A stretch of 64,000 nt of DNA. It comes from Vicia villosa (taxonomy: Eukaryota; Streptophyta; Magnoliopsida; Fabales; Fabaceae). The stretch is taken from contig NC_081185.1 of NCBI RefSeq assembly GCF_029867415.1, positions 34,163,766 through 34,227,765 of the forward strand, read 5' to 3'. Position 1 is the first letter of the stretch; each line of letters begins with the position of its first letter. The translations under genes and the position numbers were made by a program. Below the pieces are notes generated by a model. The model made no database searches. It saw nothing but the letters and a program-made list of their open reading frames with translations, and was not told the DNA's origin. Shown one piece after another: positions 45,607-57,682 of the stretch.

Positions 45607-48600
45607 TGTCATACCCCAAAATTTGCCCATCATATTTTTATTGTTAAGCTCATTTGAAAATCAAAGCTCCAAGACTTGATTGAATACACACTCTCCTAAT
45701 CAAAGGCTTTTGAACTAGGGTTTTGAATTTCTTGGTGAAAAAGGATAAATCAAGGTCTCCAATGGATTGCATATGAATCCTTATGTTTCAAACTATTCCC
45801 CTGACAAAACTCAAGCTCTAATTCATAAGATTGCTCAGTCAATTGCTCAGATAGTCAACAGTCGACTAGTTTGACCTAAAAGTCAACTGTGGTCAAAGTA
45901 CAATCAAAATTCCCGATTTTTTGTCAACATCTTTATTTTGAAGTAACATTCATCATTTGATCAAGGGTTGATCATGATTCATCAAGAAAAGTTCAGAAAT
46001 TAACAAAACTCAAAGTTTCTAAATTAGGGTTTTTGACCTAAAAGTCAACTGAACTTTGACCAGCCATAACTCTCACATGGTACATCAAAAATTTCTCAAC
46101 CAAAGCCTACTTTGAAGGAAATTTAATTCTCTACAACTTTGTCTCTCTAATTCCAAGGCCAAAAATGCTTCATTTAAGAGATATGGTCCAAAACATTACA
46201 GGTCTTATTTGAAAGTCAACCAAAAGCAGTTTTTTGTTAAAGCCCATATCATCAAGATAAAATCTCCAAATGGGAAAAAGGTTCCAAAGTGGCTTGTAGA
46301 GGATATCTTGAGATTTCCCAAAAGTCCCAGAACACCTTCATAGGATTAAAATTGAAGGAATTATGCATTGATGAAGTTGGTCAATATTCAAGAGATGCAC
46401 AAAAACCTAATTGTGTAATTTTGGATTTTTGAACCAATGGGCCTAAGTTTTGGATTCCAAGCATACATGTGATCCATAAAAGGGCCTATAAAACCATTTT
46501 TTATTTTTGGAATTTTTTATTTCTATTTATTTGAATTTTATTCATTTAAAATGCAAATAAATTAAGTAAAAAACAAAAAATAATGAATTAAATTATGGGG
46601 CTTTATTTTGGATCATATAAAGGCCCAAGAAACACAAAGATAACCATTGAATTTCGTTGGGGAGGAGTTTGGATTTTATTTTATTTATTTTTTGATTTTT
46701 TATTCAAATTAAATCAAGGAAAAATAAAATAAAATCAAGTTGGTATATGATTTGATTTTTTCAATCATAAAGTCACTCTTGGAACTCAAGTAAATCAAAT
46801 ATTTTGATTTAAATAAGATTAAATCAATTATAGAAAGGTTTCATGTTTATTTTTCAATCAAATTTTCTTCAAATTTTCTCTCACAAATCTTGTGATTCAA
46901 ATCTATATTTCCAACCCTAATCCTTTCCTCTATATAAGCATAACATCTTCAGCCTCTTAGAGACGGAAAACCCTAGCCTCCATAACTCCATTCAAACTTT
47001 ATTTTTTTCAAGAAAGATTGCAATTTGATATCTCAAGTTCCAGCCACTATCAATCTTAGGTGTTCATTGCAATCTCCTCCTGAGGTAATTTAGGGTAAGC
47101 CTTAATCAATACATGATCTCCATGCAACGAAAATATCATATTATGCATGTTCATATTCATACAATATGTTAGTTTTCGTTTTCCATTATAATGCGCGTGC
47201 TAATCGATTTTGATGCTGCTAACGTGTTTTTGGTGGAGTATATAACATGTTTGATTCATAGTACGGGTACTTCGAGTATAGATTAAAAAATCACCATGGC
47301 TAGGGCTCACAAAGCTAAGCTTTCGTTCTTGTACTTACATCCCTTTTCAGATCCCATCGACCGTGCCATTGGACTCAGAACTCCCTAATTACTATATCTG
47401 GGCCGTTAGATTGTGTAGTTCATTTGATTTTTGCAGGTTTTAAAGGTGCAGAATTATTCATGGCAAAATCCGCAGCAAAAGCCGCAGCAGATTCCGTAGG
47501 AGAATCCGCGGGTATCGTGGTTGAAGAAGATGAACAAGAACAAGGCCCTTTGACCAAGTGACATGGCGCGTGGGATGTTTCTGGTTCGTCAATCAACGAA
47601 CGGATGGGGTCCACGTCGATTCACTGCGGACTTTTCCATTAAAGCGCTGATGATGTACTTATTGCACGTTGACGAATCCAATGACAACTAACGAAACCAG
47701 CTCAGTTGGCAACCAAAGGAGCGCTTGTGACCATGAAGGCCTGGGTTCGAACCCAGCGCCCTTTACTTCTTTTTATGGTTTTTTTTCTCCCATTCTTCTT
47801 CTTTTTTTCTTGTTTTATTTAATCCTTAATTTCTTTTTAAAATAATTAATTAAAATAGGTTAACTAATTATGTTAAATTAATTTATTAGGATTCATTCAT
47901 GATTTTTTTATTTAATTTGACAATTAAATTTAATTAATAATTGTTAGATAATTAGGTTTTATATTGAATTAAGTTTAATATTTTAATTAATTAGTTTAAT
48001 TAGGTTAAATTAATTAGATAATTAGGATTTAAACATTTTTTTAGATTTAATTAATAATCATTAGAATTAGGGTTTTCATTATTAACTTCAAATTTAAATC
48101 TTCGTTAAATTCTCTTCTTTTGATCCCCACTTCTCGATCCCCCGATTTTGTCCGTATTTTCTTATTATCATGTAATTGTTTCGAGGTTGTAATAGTAATT
48201 AGGATCTTTAGTTCCGTATTTTATTATTCTTCATAGTTTTATTATGTAACTGCTAAGGTTTGTAATAGTTAATTAGGATTTTATTTTCCGCATATTTTTA
48301 TGTAACTGCCCCAAAGCCATGTAATAGTTGTAGGTTTACTTTCTGCTTTGATTTTCTGCATTCCCCGGGTTTTTTTGGCTATGTATCCCCCACCCGAAGC
48401 CTTGTAATAGCGTAGAATTTAATTACCGCACTTTAAATTTCTGTATGATATTAACTGCGTAGTTAGTAAATAGGGAGTGGCAAGATAAAAATTGAACATA
48501 ACTCACCTTATACAAGATAAAATATTCGAACTGAATCACATGATTGTTGCACCCACACACCTTTAGGGTAACCTCTTTTGTTACCTGTTGCCTTTCGATT

Positions 48601-49331
48601 CAAAAATAGTCAAGTCCCTCGAATACGAGGATACCTAAGCAAATGTCGCTCTTAGTTCATAAATCATCATAAGATCATAGTCCCTTCGATGTTGCCTTAA
48701 CAAAAAAAATGATCTTGTCCCTCGATGTTGCCTCGGTTAAATGATGATTGTCCCAATTGCTAAGGTATCCTCATTGTTGCCTAAATGACTATTATATCCT
48801 TCCCTAAATACTACCTACCCTCTTTATGGTAGGGACAGTCTTATGGCAAACGATAATTCTGATGACCCTTTTTAAATCCAATGAAAGGACTACCTGCGCT
48901 CTTTATGGTATGGATAGCCCTTTCCCACTAAAGTCTTAAAAAATAGAAAATCTTAACTTAAGGGTAATTGCTTTTAATTTCTTGCTCTTTTTCAAATTCA
49001 AATCAATATCTTTTCCCACTTCTTTTCAAATCAAATTCAAAAAGACTACGCTTATTTACAAGCTAAAGTTCTTATTCAAACATTTTCTTATTCACGCACT
49101 ACGCTTCAAACATTTTGAAAATAAAAGTGAGCTAAGCAATTAAGAGCCCATGGATAACCATGGATACAAAGGGTGCTTACACCTTCCCTTTGTATGACTT
49201 ACCCCCGAACTCAATTTCTTTTAAAAGGTCTTTTTCTGTTCTTTTTGCCTTTCTAATTGGATAAAATAAAAGTCGGTGGCGACTCTTGTTATCCGCAACA
49301 TTTTAAAAGTCAGTTCTCCTACCGTATTACA
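45607..49331 (+). repeat. 3' LTR of the outer Ogre-like element (3725 bp)
   Basis: It begins TGTCATACCCCAAAATTTGC after the polypurine tract and ends ACCGTATTACA. It has the half primer-site copy TGGCGACTCT at 49277-49286 and a tRNA-like module at 47698-47757. It is the complete version of 15856-18787, retaining ~600 bp (46445-47045) that the 5' copy lacks. By eye the two copies differ at a few percent of sites, so this element is older than its inserts. Confidence 0.88.
47698..47757 (+). other. tRNA-like module (A and B boxes) inside an LTR
   Basis: CAGCTCAGTTGG (47698-47709) fits a pol III A box and GGTTCGAACCC (47744-47754) fits a B box. CTGGG/CCCAG could pair around the B box, one nucleotide short of a normal T arm. 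The acceptor stem is not formed, so it is not a tRNA gene. Confidence 0.55.
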
Positions 49332-49940
49332 CCAACATTTCCGCGTATCCCTTCTATGTCACTCTTTCAATTCCTTTCTTAACCTTGAAAATCTACTTAC
49401 ATATGACTAATCTAGCCCTTACAAGTTTCTCGTTCAGCTTCAAAGTGTTATTATCATGAAGATATTTCATCTCATCATCCATGACTTTTAGTCATTCATT
49501 CTTATTTCGTCTCCTTATAGCTTCCTTGTAGTATCTAGGTTCTTCATCAAGAACTCCACTTGCATAGATTAAGGGAAAGGCTATGAGATCCGCATAACCA
49601 AGTTTGTGAGGTTACTTAATGACTCTTCTCGGCATGTATCTAGTTAGCAAGTAGTCAATATCAGTCTCTTCATCTTCATCAGCAATTTGGACTTCTTCTT
49701 CGACTTCATCTGGGTTATGCACTTCAACATCACTATGCTCCACCTCAACATGAATTTCTTCCTATTCCAACTATTCTTATGATATTTCTGCATTTTGACT
49801 AGCATCATTAGTTTTCTTGAATGCCATTTATGCTTCATTTAAAAATACATATCAACTTGTGATACACCTCTTGTGACCTGGCTTTAGGCACCATAGCTTA
49901 TAAGCTTTGACACCTTCAGGGTACCCCATGAACAACCAAC
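49332..49940 (-). pseudogene. Linker / RT-start fragment of the Tork-like relic
   Basis: Collinear on the minus strand with 56255-56825 (shared TCATCTCATCATCCATG and GTGACCTGG blocks). Frames are broken. It lies between the outer element's 3' LTR and the SIRE-like LTR remnant. Confidence 0.75.
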
Positions 49941-51867
49941 CTGTTGTGACTAACCCTGCATAGCAAACCATTATGACTAACTTATGATGATGAACCGTTC
50001 AGGGATCCTAGCAGGATCTAACGTTCATCTATCTTCTAGAGATTTTAGGTATGCTTCCTAACCAAGCATATTTTCTCCCATTCTTAAGTACATTTATTTA
50101 CGACACTCTGACTGACTTCTGGTGCCTAAACATCCTATCAGAAGTTTCCTAAGATATAACATACTACAAGCAACAACTCTATGTGTTTTACAATTAATAA
50201 CCAGAATAATATATAGTCTTGTGTTCTTCTATTCTTGAACTTCTGGATGAGATCTTCTTCATTTTCTGATAAGCATATTAAGAGACAACACTCTTGTGTT
50301 GAAGGCTTCTTGTCATGATCTTCATCTTCAAATCTTCTTAAGTTGATTTAAAGCAACAGCTCTATTGTTGATTGCTTCTGATTTGATCTGCACTTCTTCT
50401 TTCTCCCAAGAAGATTTAGAGCAGCAGCTCTATGTTAATTGCTTCTTGTGGTCTGGTCTTCTCTTATCTGAGTAAGGAGATTAGAGTTTCAGATCTTGAA
50501 ATTAATTCCTTCTTGTAAGACCATCTTCTTCTCATCTACTTAAGCATATATGGAGCATCAGCTCTCATCTAGATTGCTTCTCGTGAGTAGATCTTCATCT
50601 TCTTCTTGACTCCTGATCATAAAGCTTGTTATAGTTGATAACACATTTAATGATCATAAGCAAACATGAAACACTTCTTCGAGAAACAACTCAGTGTATT
50701 CAGTTTCTCAAGTCATTCAATGTGAACAATGTATGCATTGATCAAGTATCAGTGAACTTCTCATAACTCTAGTGGAGAATACTGCTTAACAGCAGAGATT
50801 TCTTCTTTTCTTATATTAGGCATATGGTTAGTGTATCACAACAATGTGGATTATCACTTACCGTGTTGCCTCTTATGGAACTTCTGATGCATGGTTTCTC
50901 GAAGATTCTTATCTGCTTTCCATGGTTAGCTTCTTTTACTAATTTTCTCTCAAGATCTCTCATTTTTCTGCTCTCTGTAGATGTATCCTAGATACACACT
51001 TTGATGCTCATTCTAGATGCATAATTAAGTTGCATACCTAGACACATACCAGAATGCATACCTTCAAGTCTGAAGCTTTGATCTATTTATAGAGCTTGGT
51101 ATGTTACCGTCGGAATCTAGCCGTTGAGACTTGTTTGAATATTGCTTTTAAATGCTTCGTCTAGATTGAGCCTTTTGTGCCAAGTGTTGTTCTTGGTAGA
51201 GACTTATCCTTAACTTGATGATGGCGTGTCTCTTTTGATTAAGCTTGTCTTTCCAATGCGCTGCATGTGGGTTTCTTCTTCTTTTCACCTTAGGAGTTGT
51301 TCCATTTAATGTTGCAACCATTTTGCTTATGATGACGTTTCTAACGGCTCTTCCTTAGATTCTAAGCTCTTTATATTTTACTTAATTTATGTGCTGAGCT
51401 GTAGCTTCTTCATTGGTTCACAAGTGACTCTTTTGTTTGTATATTATATGTCACTGTATCATAGTCTTCAGAACTCGTAGCTTCAGAACTTCTGATCTTT
51501 ATATTTGCGTGATCTTCATTGTTTATTTCCTTGCAGCTTCTAATGTACTTTCTGATTGAGACTGTTGTATGTAGACCTTGATATTTCTTCTCTTGCTTAT
51601 TGCTTTTCTTGCTTCTGATCTGTGGTCTTATGCTTGCTTGACATATTATTGATCAGAACATTTGATGTCTCGGCTTTAGTTAATCTTCTGAATGTTTGGT
51701 TCTTCTTTCATGTCTGATTCAGTTCCTGTGATTCTGATGCAACATGTATAAGCATAAATTCTGCATACTAAATGAAACCATTAGTAATAAAATTGTTACT
51801 CACAAAATATATGTTCGTTATCATCAAAACCAGATTCTAAACATAGATTCTCAATCTTGTTCTAACA
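49940..51867 (-). mobile_element. SIRE/Maximus-like LTR remnant inserted in the Tork-like relic
   Basis: On the minus strand it starts TGTTAGAACAAGATTGAG at 51867 and soon reads GGTTTTGATGATAAC, matching the LTR start at 10066-10120. The rest is rich in TTCTGAT/ATCAGAA words. Its other end, near 49940, is placed only by where relic homology stops; no target duplication is found, so it is probably rearranged. Degenerate ~85-bp repeats at 50285-50600 contain small hairpins. No gene is seen. Confidence 0.62.
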
Positions 51868-53535
51868 TAGACTTCTTTAAGGCATTCGAGGGACATCTAT
51901 TTATCAGATATGTTGTTGTTAAGACAGCCTCAACCCGAAACACCTTCAATCTATCACTAACCAACATGCATATAAATCTTTCCCAATTGGTTCAATTAAA
52001 CCTTTCAGCGAAAACATTTTTCCGGGGAGTATCTGCAGTAGTTTTGTACAATGTAATATCAAACACAACACAATAGTGGTCAAATGCCTCATTGCAAAAT
52101 TCAAGACTATTGTCTGTTATCAACCTCTTGACTTTCTTTCTAGTTTGGTTTTCGACCAGAGTCTTCCAACTTTTGAAATTTTCAAAAGTTTCATTCTTAG
52201 TTTTCTGAATGAATGCCCATTACTTTCTTGAATAATCATCAAAAGATCAACATGGATATAATCAAGGGATCCTTGTTTTATTTGTTTACCTTTGTTAAAC
52301 TTCACCCTATAGGATTTACCAAATACCTAAGGTTCACAAACTTCAAATTTTTTTGACCTTGTCTCCACATAGTAGATTTTGTTTCGACAATTTGACCAGG
52401 ACTCTTTCACTGACATGGCCAAGTCTGTTGTGCCATAGATCAGTCTTCGACAGAAGTTTTGTGGACACCATATTTTCTGAATCATTTACTACCTCAACCT
52501 CAAGGGTATACATGCCTTTCCTTTTGATGCCTCTTGAGACTTCCTTCAACCCCTTTATTACCCTTAAGATACCTTTCTCTCCTTTGAAAACATATCCTTT
52601 CTTGTCTAATTCACCAAGAGAAATCAAATTTCTCCTTAGATTAGGTACATACCTTTCTTTCCTTTTTTGTTTCCTAGCCATGCTGATCCACCATCTTGAT
52701 CACAAAATTTCTCAAACACATCTTTGTTTGGAGTCATGTGCCAAATGCAACCTGAATCCGATATCCATTCCTTGCAGGAATTGCTGCTTGAAATCCAAGA
52801 TCCAAGATCCATTACTTGCAGGAATTGCTGCTAAAAATCATCTTGCACAATGGGTGCATTACTATTATCCTTACCACCATGACTGTTCTGTCGATCATGG
52901 CAAACCTTTCATGTGTGACCCTCCTTCTAACACCGATAACCCCTAATTGAAGAAGTATCACCACCATAAGATTTCGACTAACTTTTACCCTTATTCTTTT
53001 AAAACTTACCATCTTTCTTTGATAATTTTCCCTTAATGGACAAAGCTTCACCAATAGACGATGGTTTATGCTCCTTCCTCTCGTTCAAGTCCTTTGAGTA
53101 CAAGGTAGACTGAACTCCTTCAAAGGTCAAGGAATCTCTTCCATATAAGAGAGTTTCTTTGAAGTGAGTATGAAAACATGATAAAGTACACATCAACAAC
53201 AATGCTTGATCTTCATCATCGATTTTGACATTGATATTTTCAAGATCAAGAATAATCTTGTTGAATATATCCAACTCCTCAGCCAAGACTTTGTCTTCAC
53301 TCATCTTGAATGAATACCGAGCTTACTATGAACTTTCTCTCCCATCATTGTTTTCTCCTTCTCCGTTAGCACAACTTCTATGGTTGTGGCTCTCTTCAAT
53401 GCTTCTTGCAAACCCTCCTGAACCAGTAGGGCTTACATCTTCAAGCACCACAAACTGAAATCATTCACACCAATGAATTTCTCAATCTCATTCTTCGTTG
53501 ACGACATCTTCTTCTCCGTGCTCATCGCAACAGTT
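51868..53535 (-). pseudogene. Gag-protease-integrase of the Tork-like relic
   Basis: Minus-strand pieces 52999-53304 (DIFNKIILDLENINVKIDDE, ETLLYGRDSLTFEGVQS), 52812-53054, 52343-52681 (YVPNLRRNLISLGELDKKGY, WHNRLGHVSERVLVKLSKQN) and 52120-52305 correspond to gag, the knuckle/protease part, the pre-integrase region and integrase. Frame breaks separate them. The start codon near 53526 is ATG (MSTEK), where the 54-59 kb element has GTG. Confidence 0.8.
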
Positions 53536-53976
53536 TGTTGTAACACAGTGCTGTCAAGAACAACCCAAAACTATGAGAAAGATTGATTTTCTTGAATAAA
53601 GATAAGAAACCCTATTAGGTTTTTCATAAAGGGAATAAAATCAGATTGGCTATAACTATTTTACTATTCACTTACTCAATAAGGGTTCTAAGATTAGAAG
53701 TGAATTGCAATAACCAACCTCTCTCAACAATCTGAGAAAACTAGTCTATTTATAGACTACTATGCTAACTTAAGCTACAAGCTAACTTAAACAAACATGA
53801 CCAATTTAATATGCTAAAAATCCTAGTATTTCGTCTACTGCATACTTGAGCGTACTTCGACTACTACATGTAGGACTTTGACATCAGCATGTAAACAGAC
53901 TTCAACATCATGCTTAATCACTGTCGAACAAAGAAGCTACCTTTGTCGAGACTAGAATTAGATCCAAAATATCACA
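53536..53976 (-). repeat. 5' LTR of the Tork-like relic (441 bp)
   Basis: On the plus strand it starts TGTTGTAACACAG and ends ATATCACA. It aligns through most of its length with 54329-54817 and 58845-59325, with many substitutions. Confidence 0.82.
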
Positions 53977-54323
53977 TATCCCATTTGCTTTCGAATGTTC
54001 CTCTAAATGTCCTTGCTTTTGAGTTTTGAAACCCTTTAGCCTCATTCAAAGCACAACACTTAAGGTTTGTAATCGATACATTAACAAGTGTATTAATATT
54101 ACATGTACTAATATCGGGAAATCCAAAAATGTCGATACCAAGGATTGTGTTATATTATATGGTACATATTTTAGTTCAATTGAACCAAAAGATATTTAGG
54201 GAGTTTTAGATTGGTTGTTTGCAAAAGGTAAAATCAAAATAATATTAATAGAGTATAAAATTGTACGAGAAAAGCATGCTAGGGATGAAAGTTTGATCTT
54301 AACTACTTTTGTTAACCTAAATT
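53977..54323. other. Unassigned spacer between two copia elements
   Basis: AT-rich, with no gene and no repeat match I can see elsewhere in the window. Confidence 0.5.
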
Positions 54324-54328
54324 GACCT

Positions 54329-54817
54329 TGTTGTGAAAACGATACCAATAACAAAGTATAATAGGGAATTAGAGAGGAGAAGAAGAATACAATAATTGGT
54401 TATAACTGTTATTCTTTTACTTTCTCTTAAAACAAGATTACAAGTTTACAAGAATAACAAATAACCTCTCTCACCCTAAATTAGGATTTGCAGCTTAGCA
54501 ATGATTAGAGACTAGTATGTTATTTATAATAAAACCTAATATACTAACTAATGGGCTTTTTCAGCAAGGCCCATTACACAAGCCAACTTAATAAACAAGC
54601 TAACTTAACAAATTAGGGTTTAAACACTAAAACCTAATTTAACATGCTAACAACCCTAGCATCTTCGACATCTGCATGCTAGACCCATCTTCGACTACAG
54701 CATGCACACTTCGACACCAGCATGTGAACAACCTTCGACTTCATGCTTAACTCTGTCGAACTGTCGAACCAAGAAGCTACCCTTCGACCATACTAGAGTT
54801 CGATCCAATATCTCACA
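54329..54817 (-). repeat. 3' LTR of the Tork-like element
   Basis: On the plus strand it reads TGTTGTGAAAACGATACC ... ATCCAATATCTCACA. An 8-bp duplication GTCGAACT near 54762, absent from the other LTR, explains the length difference. Confidence 0.92.
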
Positions 54818-54860
54818 AATCTCCACCTTGGATCTAGCTCTACTAAATCAAGGGAACAAA

Positions 54861-56261
54861 CTAGCTTTCTTCATGCAGCTTTATCAACTGCATACAGTGG
54901 AAAAACTTGCAACTCGGCAATGTCTTGGTGATCATATCAGCAGCACTGTCTTCAGTCGAAACCTTGAGCACTTGGACTTCTCCACGCTGGATTACTCCTC
55001 TGACGAAATGCAACCTCACATCAATGTGCTTAGTTCGCTCATGATAGGCTGAATTCTTCGACAAGTGTATTGCACTCTGACTATCACATTTAACAGTGAT
55101 ACCTCGACCTTGAAGTTTCAGCTCCTTCGCAAAAGCTTCAAGCCACAATGCTTCTTTCACAGCTTCAGTTAGGGTAATATACTCCGCTTCAGTGGTTGAT
55201 AGAGCAACAACATTCTGAAGTGTTGCTTTCCAACTAATTGCAGTGCCAAACATAGTGAAAACATATCCAAAAATAGATTTCCTGGAATCCATACAACCTG
55301 CATAATCAGAGTCGACATATCCTTCTATTACTGCTTTACTATCTTCACCCAAGGCTCCACCATAAATTAGGACTCTGTTTAGAGACCCATTTATGTACCT
55401 TAAAATCCACTTCAATGCTTGCCAGTGAGCCTTTCCAGGATTTGCCATGTACCTGCTTACAAGACTTACTGCATATGTTATGTCGGGTCTAGTACAAACC
55501 ATAGCATACATCAAAGAACCAACTATATTAGCATACAAAATGATATTCATATAGGCTCTTTCAACATCAGTACTAAGACACTGATCAATACTCAGCTTGA
55601 ATTGAGGGTTTGTTGGAGTCACAACTGGCTTTGAATTCGACATACCAATTTTTTTGATAATCTTTCGCAGATATTCCTCTTGAGATAAGCATAACTTTGA
55701 CTTCTTTCTATCTCTTTGAATGTCAATTCCAAGAATCCTGGAAGCAGCTCCCAGATCCTTCATATCGAACTCCTTATTGAGTTCAGCCTTCACCCTCGTC
55801 ACATCTTCAACAGTGTTGCTTGCTATGAGAATATCATCCACATAAAGCAACAAAATAACAAATGAATTACCAGGTCGAAATATGAAGTAAACGCAGTGGT
55901 CGAACTGACTTCTAATGAAACTTATGTGTGCCATAAACTTGTCGAATCTCCTATTCCACTGTCGAGGAGATTGTTTCAGCCTATACAAAGATCTTTTTAA
56001 CTTGAACACACAATCTTCCTCCCCATTTTCGACATACCCTTCAGGTTGCCTCATCAGGATCGTTTCATCTAGATCACCATACAAGAAGGCAGTCTTCACA
56101 TCTATCTGTTCCAGTTTAAGATCGAACTGTGCCACCATGGCAAGCAACATTCGAATGGACCTATGCTTCACAACAGGAGAAAACACATCATTGAAGTCGA
56201 CACCTTTTTTCTGAGTGATACCCCTTGCAACTAACCTTGCCTTGTATCTGTTCGACGTCAC
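54861..56261 (-). CDS. Reverse transcriptase-RNase H frame of the Tork-like element, 466 aa, uninterrupted
   Basis: The frame contains RYKARLVARGITQKKGVDFN, FSPVVKHRSIRMLLAM, QIDVKTAFLYGDLDETILM, the catalytic YVDDILIAS (about 55832-55843), then RNase H: GYVDSDYAGCMDSRK, LSTTEAEYITLTEAV, VKCDSQSAIHLSKN and the end KTLPSCKFFHCMQLIKL. All catalytic acidic residues I can identify are present. It copies element RNA to DNA and degrades the RNA strand. It is the 3' part of a polyprotein; the preceding stop at 56292-56294 separates it, and the ATG at 56261 is just the first available Met, not a natural start. Expression would need readthrough. Confidence 0.85.
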   Translation of the reverse strand: MTSNRYKARLVARGITQKKGVDFNDVFSPVVKHRSIRMLLAMVAQFDLKLEQIDVKTAFLYGDLDETILMRQPEGYVENGEEDCVFKLKRSLYRLKQSPRQWNRRFDKFMAHISFIRSQFDHCVYFIFRPGNSFVILLLYVDDILIASNTVEDVTRVKAELNKEFDMKDLGAASRILGIDIQRDRKKSKLCLSQEEYLRKIIKKIGMSNSKPVVTPTNPQFKLSIDQCLSTDVERAYMNIILYANIVGSLMYAMVCTRPDITYAVSLVSRYMANPGKAHWQALKWILRYINGSLNRVLIYGGALGEDSKAVIEGYVDSDYAGCMDSRKSIFGYVFTMFGTAISWKATLQNVVALSTTEAEYITLTEAVKEALWLEAFAKELKLQGRGITVKCDSQSAIHLSKNSAYHERTKHIDVRLHFVRGVIQRGEVQVLKVSTEDSAADMITKTLPSCKFFHCMQLIKLHEES

Positions 56262-56291
56262 TCCTTCAATTCCTTCCTTAACTTTGAAAAT

Positions 56292-56723
56292 CTATTTACA
56301 GTTGACTAACCTTGCCCCTACAGGTTTCTTGATCAGTTCCCAAGTATGATTATCATGAAGAGATTTCATCTCATCATCCATGGCCTTCAGCCATTCAGTC
56401 TTATTTCGACTCCTCATAACTTCCTTGTAGTCTCTAGGTTCTTCGTCTAGAACCTCACTTGCAGAGATTAAGGCATAAGCTATAAGATCTGCATATCCAA
56501 GTCTTTGAGGTGGCTTGATGGCTCTTCTCGACCTATCTCTTAACAATAGGTAGTCATCGACAGTTTCCTCATCCTCAGCATCTTCTGCTTCTTCTTCAAC
56601 TTCATCTGGGATATGCAATTCAGCATCAACATGCTCCACCTCAAAAGGAATCTCTACCTGTTCCAGCTCTTCGTCAGATGTTTCTGTACTTCGACCAACA
56701 TCATCAGTTTTCTTAAAAGCCAT
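56292..56723 (-). pseudogene. Integrase-RT linker of the Tork-like element
   Basis: An acidic linker (VDAELHIPDEVEEEAEDAED) followed by RRAIKPPQRLGYADLIAYAL and WLKAMDDEMKSLHDNHTWEL, the usual start of copia reverse transcriptase. It is bounded by in-frame stops at 56724-56726 and 56292-56294. Confidence 0.8.
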
Positions 56724-56786
56724 TTAAGCTTCATTGAAAACTACATCTCGACTGGTGATACACCTCCTGTGACCTGGATCTAGGCA

Positions 56787-57682
56787 TCATAGCCTATAAG
56801 CTTTGACTCCTTCAGGGTATCCCATGAACATGCATTTCAAAGCTCTAGGTTCGACCTTGTCTTGCCTAATATGAGCATAGGCTACGCAGCCAAATACTCT
56901 CAGTTTGTCGAGATCTGGTGGATGTCCCGACCAAACTTCTTCAGATGTCTTCATATCTAACGTTATCAAAGGACATCTGTTTATCAGATATGTTGCTGTC
57001 GAAACAGCCTCAGCCCAGAACACCTTCTTTAACCCAGCACTAGTCAACATACATCTGACTCTCTCCAAAATAGTTCGATTAAACCTTTTAGCCAAACCAT
57101 TTTGTTGTGGAGTACCTGTAGTAGTTTTGTGCCTTGCAATACCAGAGGCAACACAAAACTGTCGAATGCCTCATTGCAAAATTCAAGGCCATTGTCGGTT
57201 CTCAACCTCTTGACCTTTCTGCCAGTCTGATTTTCAACCAAAGTCTTCCAACTTTTGAAATTCTCAAAAGTTTCATCCTTAGTCTTCTGGATGAATACCC
57301 ATAATTTTTTGGAATAATCATCAACTATGGATAGAAAATACCTCGCCCCAGAATGTGATGCACACCTTGCAGGCCCCCAAAGATCAGCATGGATGTAGTC
57401 AAGGGATCCATGTGTTCTTTGTTTGCCTTTGTTGAACTTCACTCTGCAAGATTTTCCAAGTACACAGGGTTCACAAAACTCCAGCTTTTCGACTTTGTCT
57501 CCACCAAGCAGATTTTGTTTCCCTAATTCGACCAGACCCCTTTCACTGACATGGCCCAATCTCATGTGCCATATTTCTGTCTTCGACAATGGTTTCGTGG
57601 ATGCAACATTTGTCGAACCACTTACAACTTCAGCCTCAAGGGTATACAAGTCTTGTTTCTTCACGCCTCTCACGACTTCCTT
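56787..57682 (-). pseudogene. Integrase of the Tork-like element (frameshifted)
   Basis: Zinc region WHMRLGHVSERGLVELGKQN with CEPCVLGKS, then the catalytic core: HADLWGPAR, SIVDDYSKKLWVF and RTDNGLEFCNEAF. The frame shifts near 57160. The C-terminal part continues in the frame of 56787-57095 (NRTILERVRCMLTSAGLKKV, FGCVAYAHIRQDKVEPRALK), with a stop at 56787-56789. Confidence 0.85.

Larger units (their letters stand above)
15856..49331 (+). mobile_element. Outer Tat/Ogre-like element (TGTCATACCCC LTR family), interrupted
   Basis: The 5' LTR is 15856-18787 (truncated), primer site 18792-18809, internal region 18788-19371 plus 33705-36073 plus 41942-45606, polypurine tract 45594-45606 and 3' LTR 45607-49331. 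The primer site TTGCGATTTTGCTAGGGA is a four-mismatch decayed form of the Arg-type TGGCGACTCTGCTGGGGA used by Tat/Ogre elements. Gag is the only coding region; no protease, polymerase or integrase is found. Removing the inserts at their target duplications rejoins the internal region cleanly (ACTTC, CACGT, CAATG). Confidence 0.82.
14632..53976 (-). mobile_element. Old Tork-like Ty1/copia relic, split by nested insertions
   Basis: Three pieces are collinear on the minus strand with the complete copia element at 54329-59325: 14632-15855 (3' LTR plus RNase H end), 49332-49940 (linker and start of reverse transcriptase) and 51868-53976 (integrase, protease, gag, 5' LTR). The Ogre-like element 15856-49331 and a SIRE-like LTR remnant (49940-51867) interrupt it. 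About 550 bp equivalent to 55700-56255 are missing at the 15855/49332 join. Its partial LTRs are clearly more diverged than those of the 54-59 kb element, so it is the oldest layer. Confidence 0.8.

Noticed and set aside
52353..52946. 197-codon plus-strand frame
   Set aside because: It is antisense to the pre-integrase and protease region of the minus-strand copia relic.
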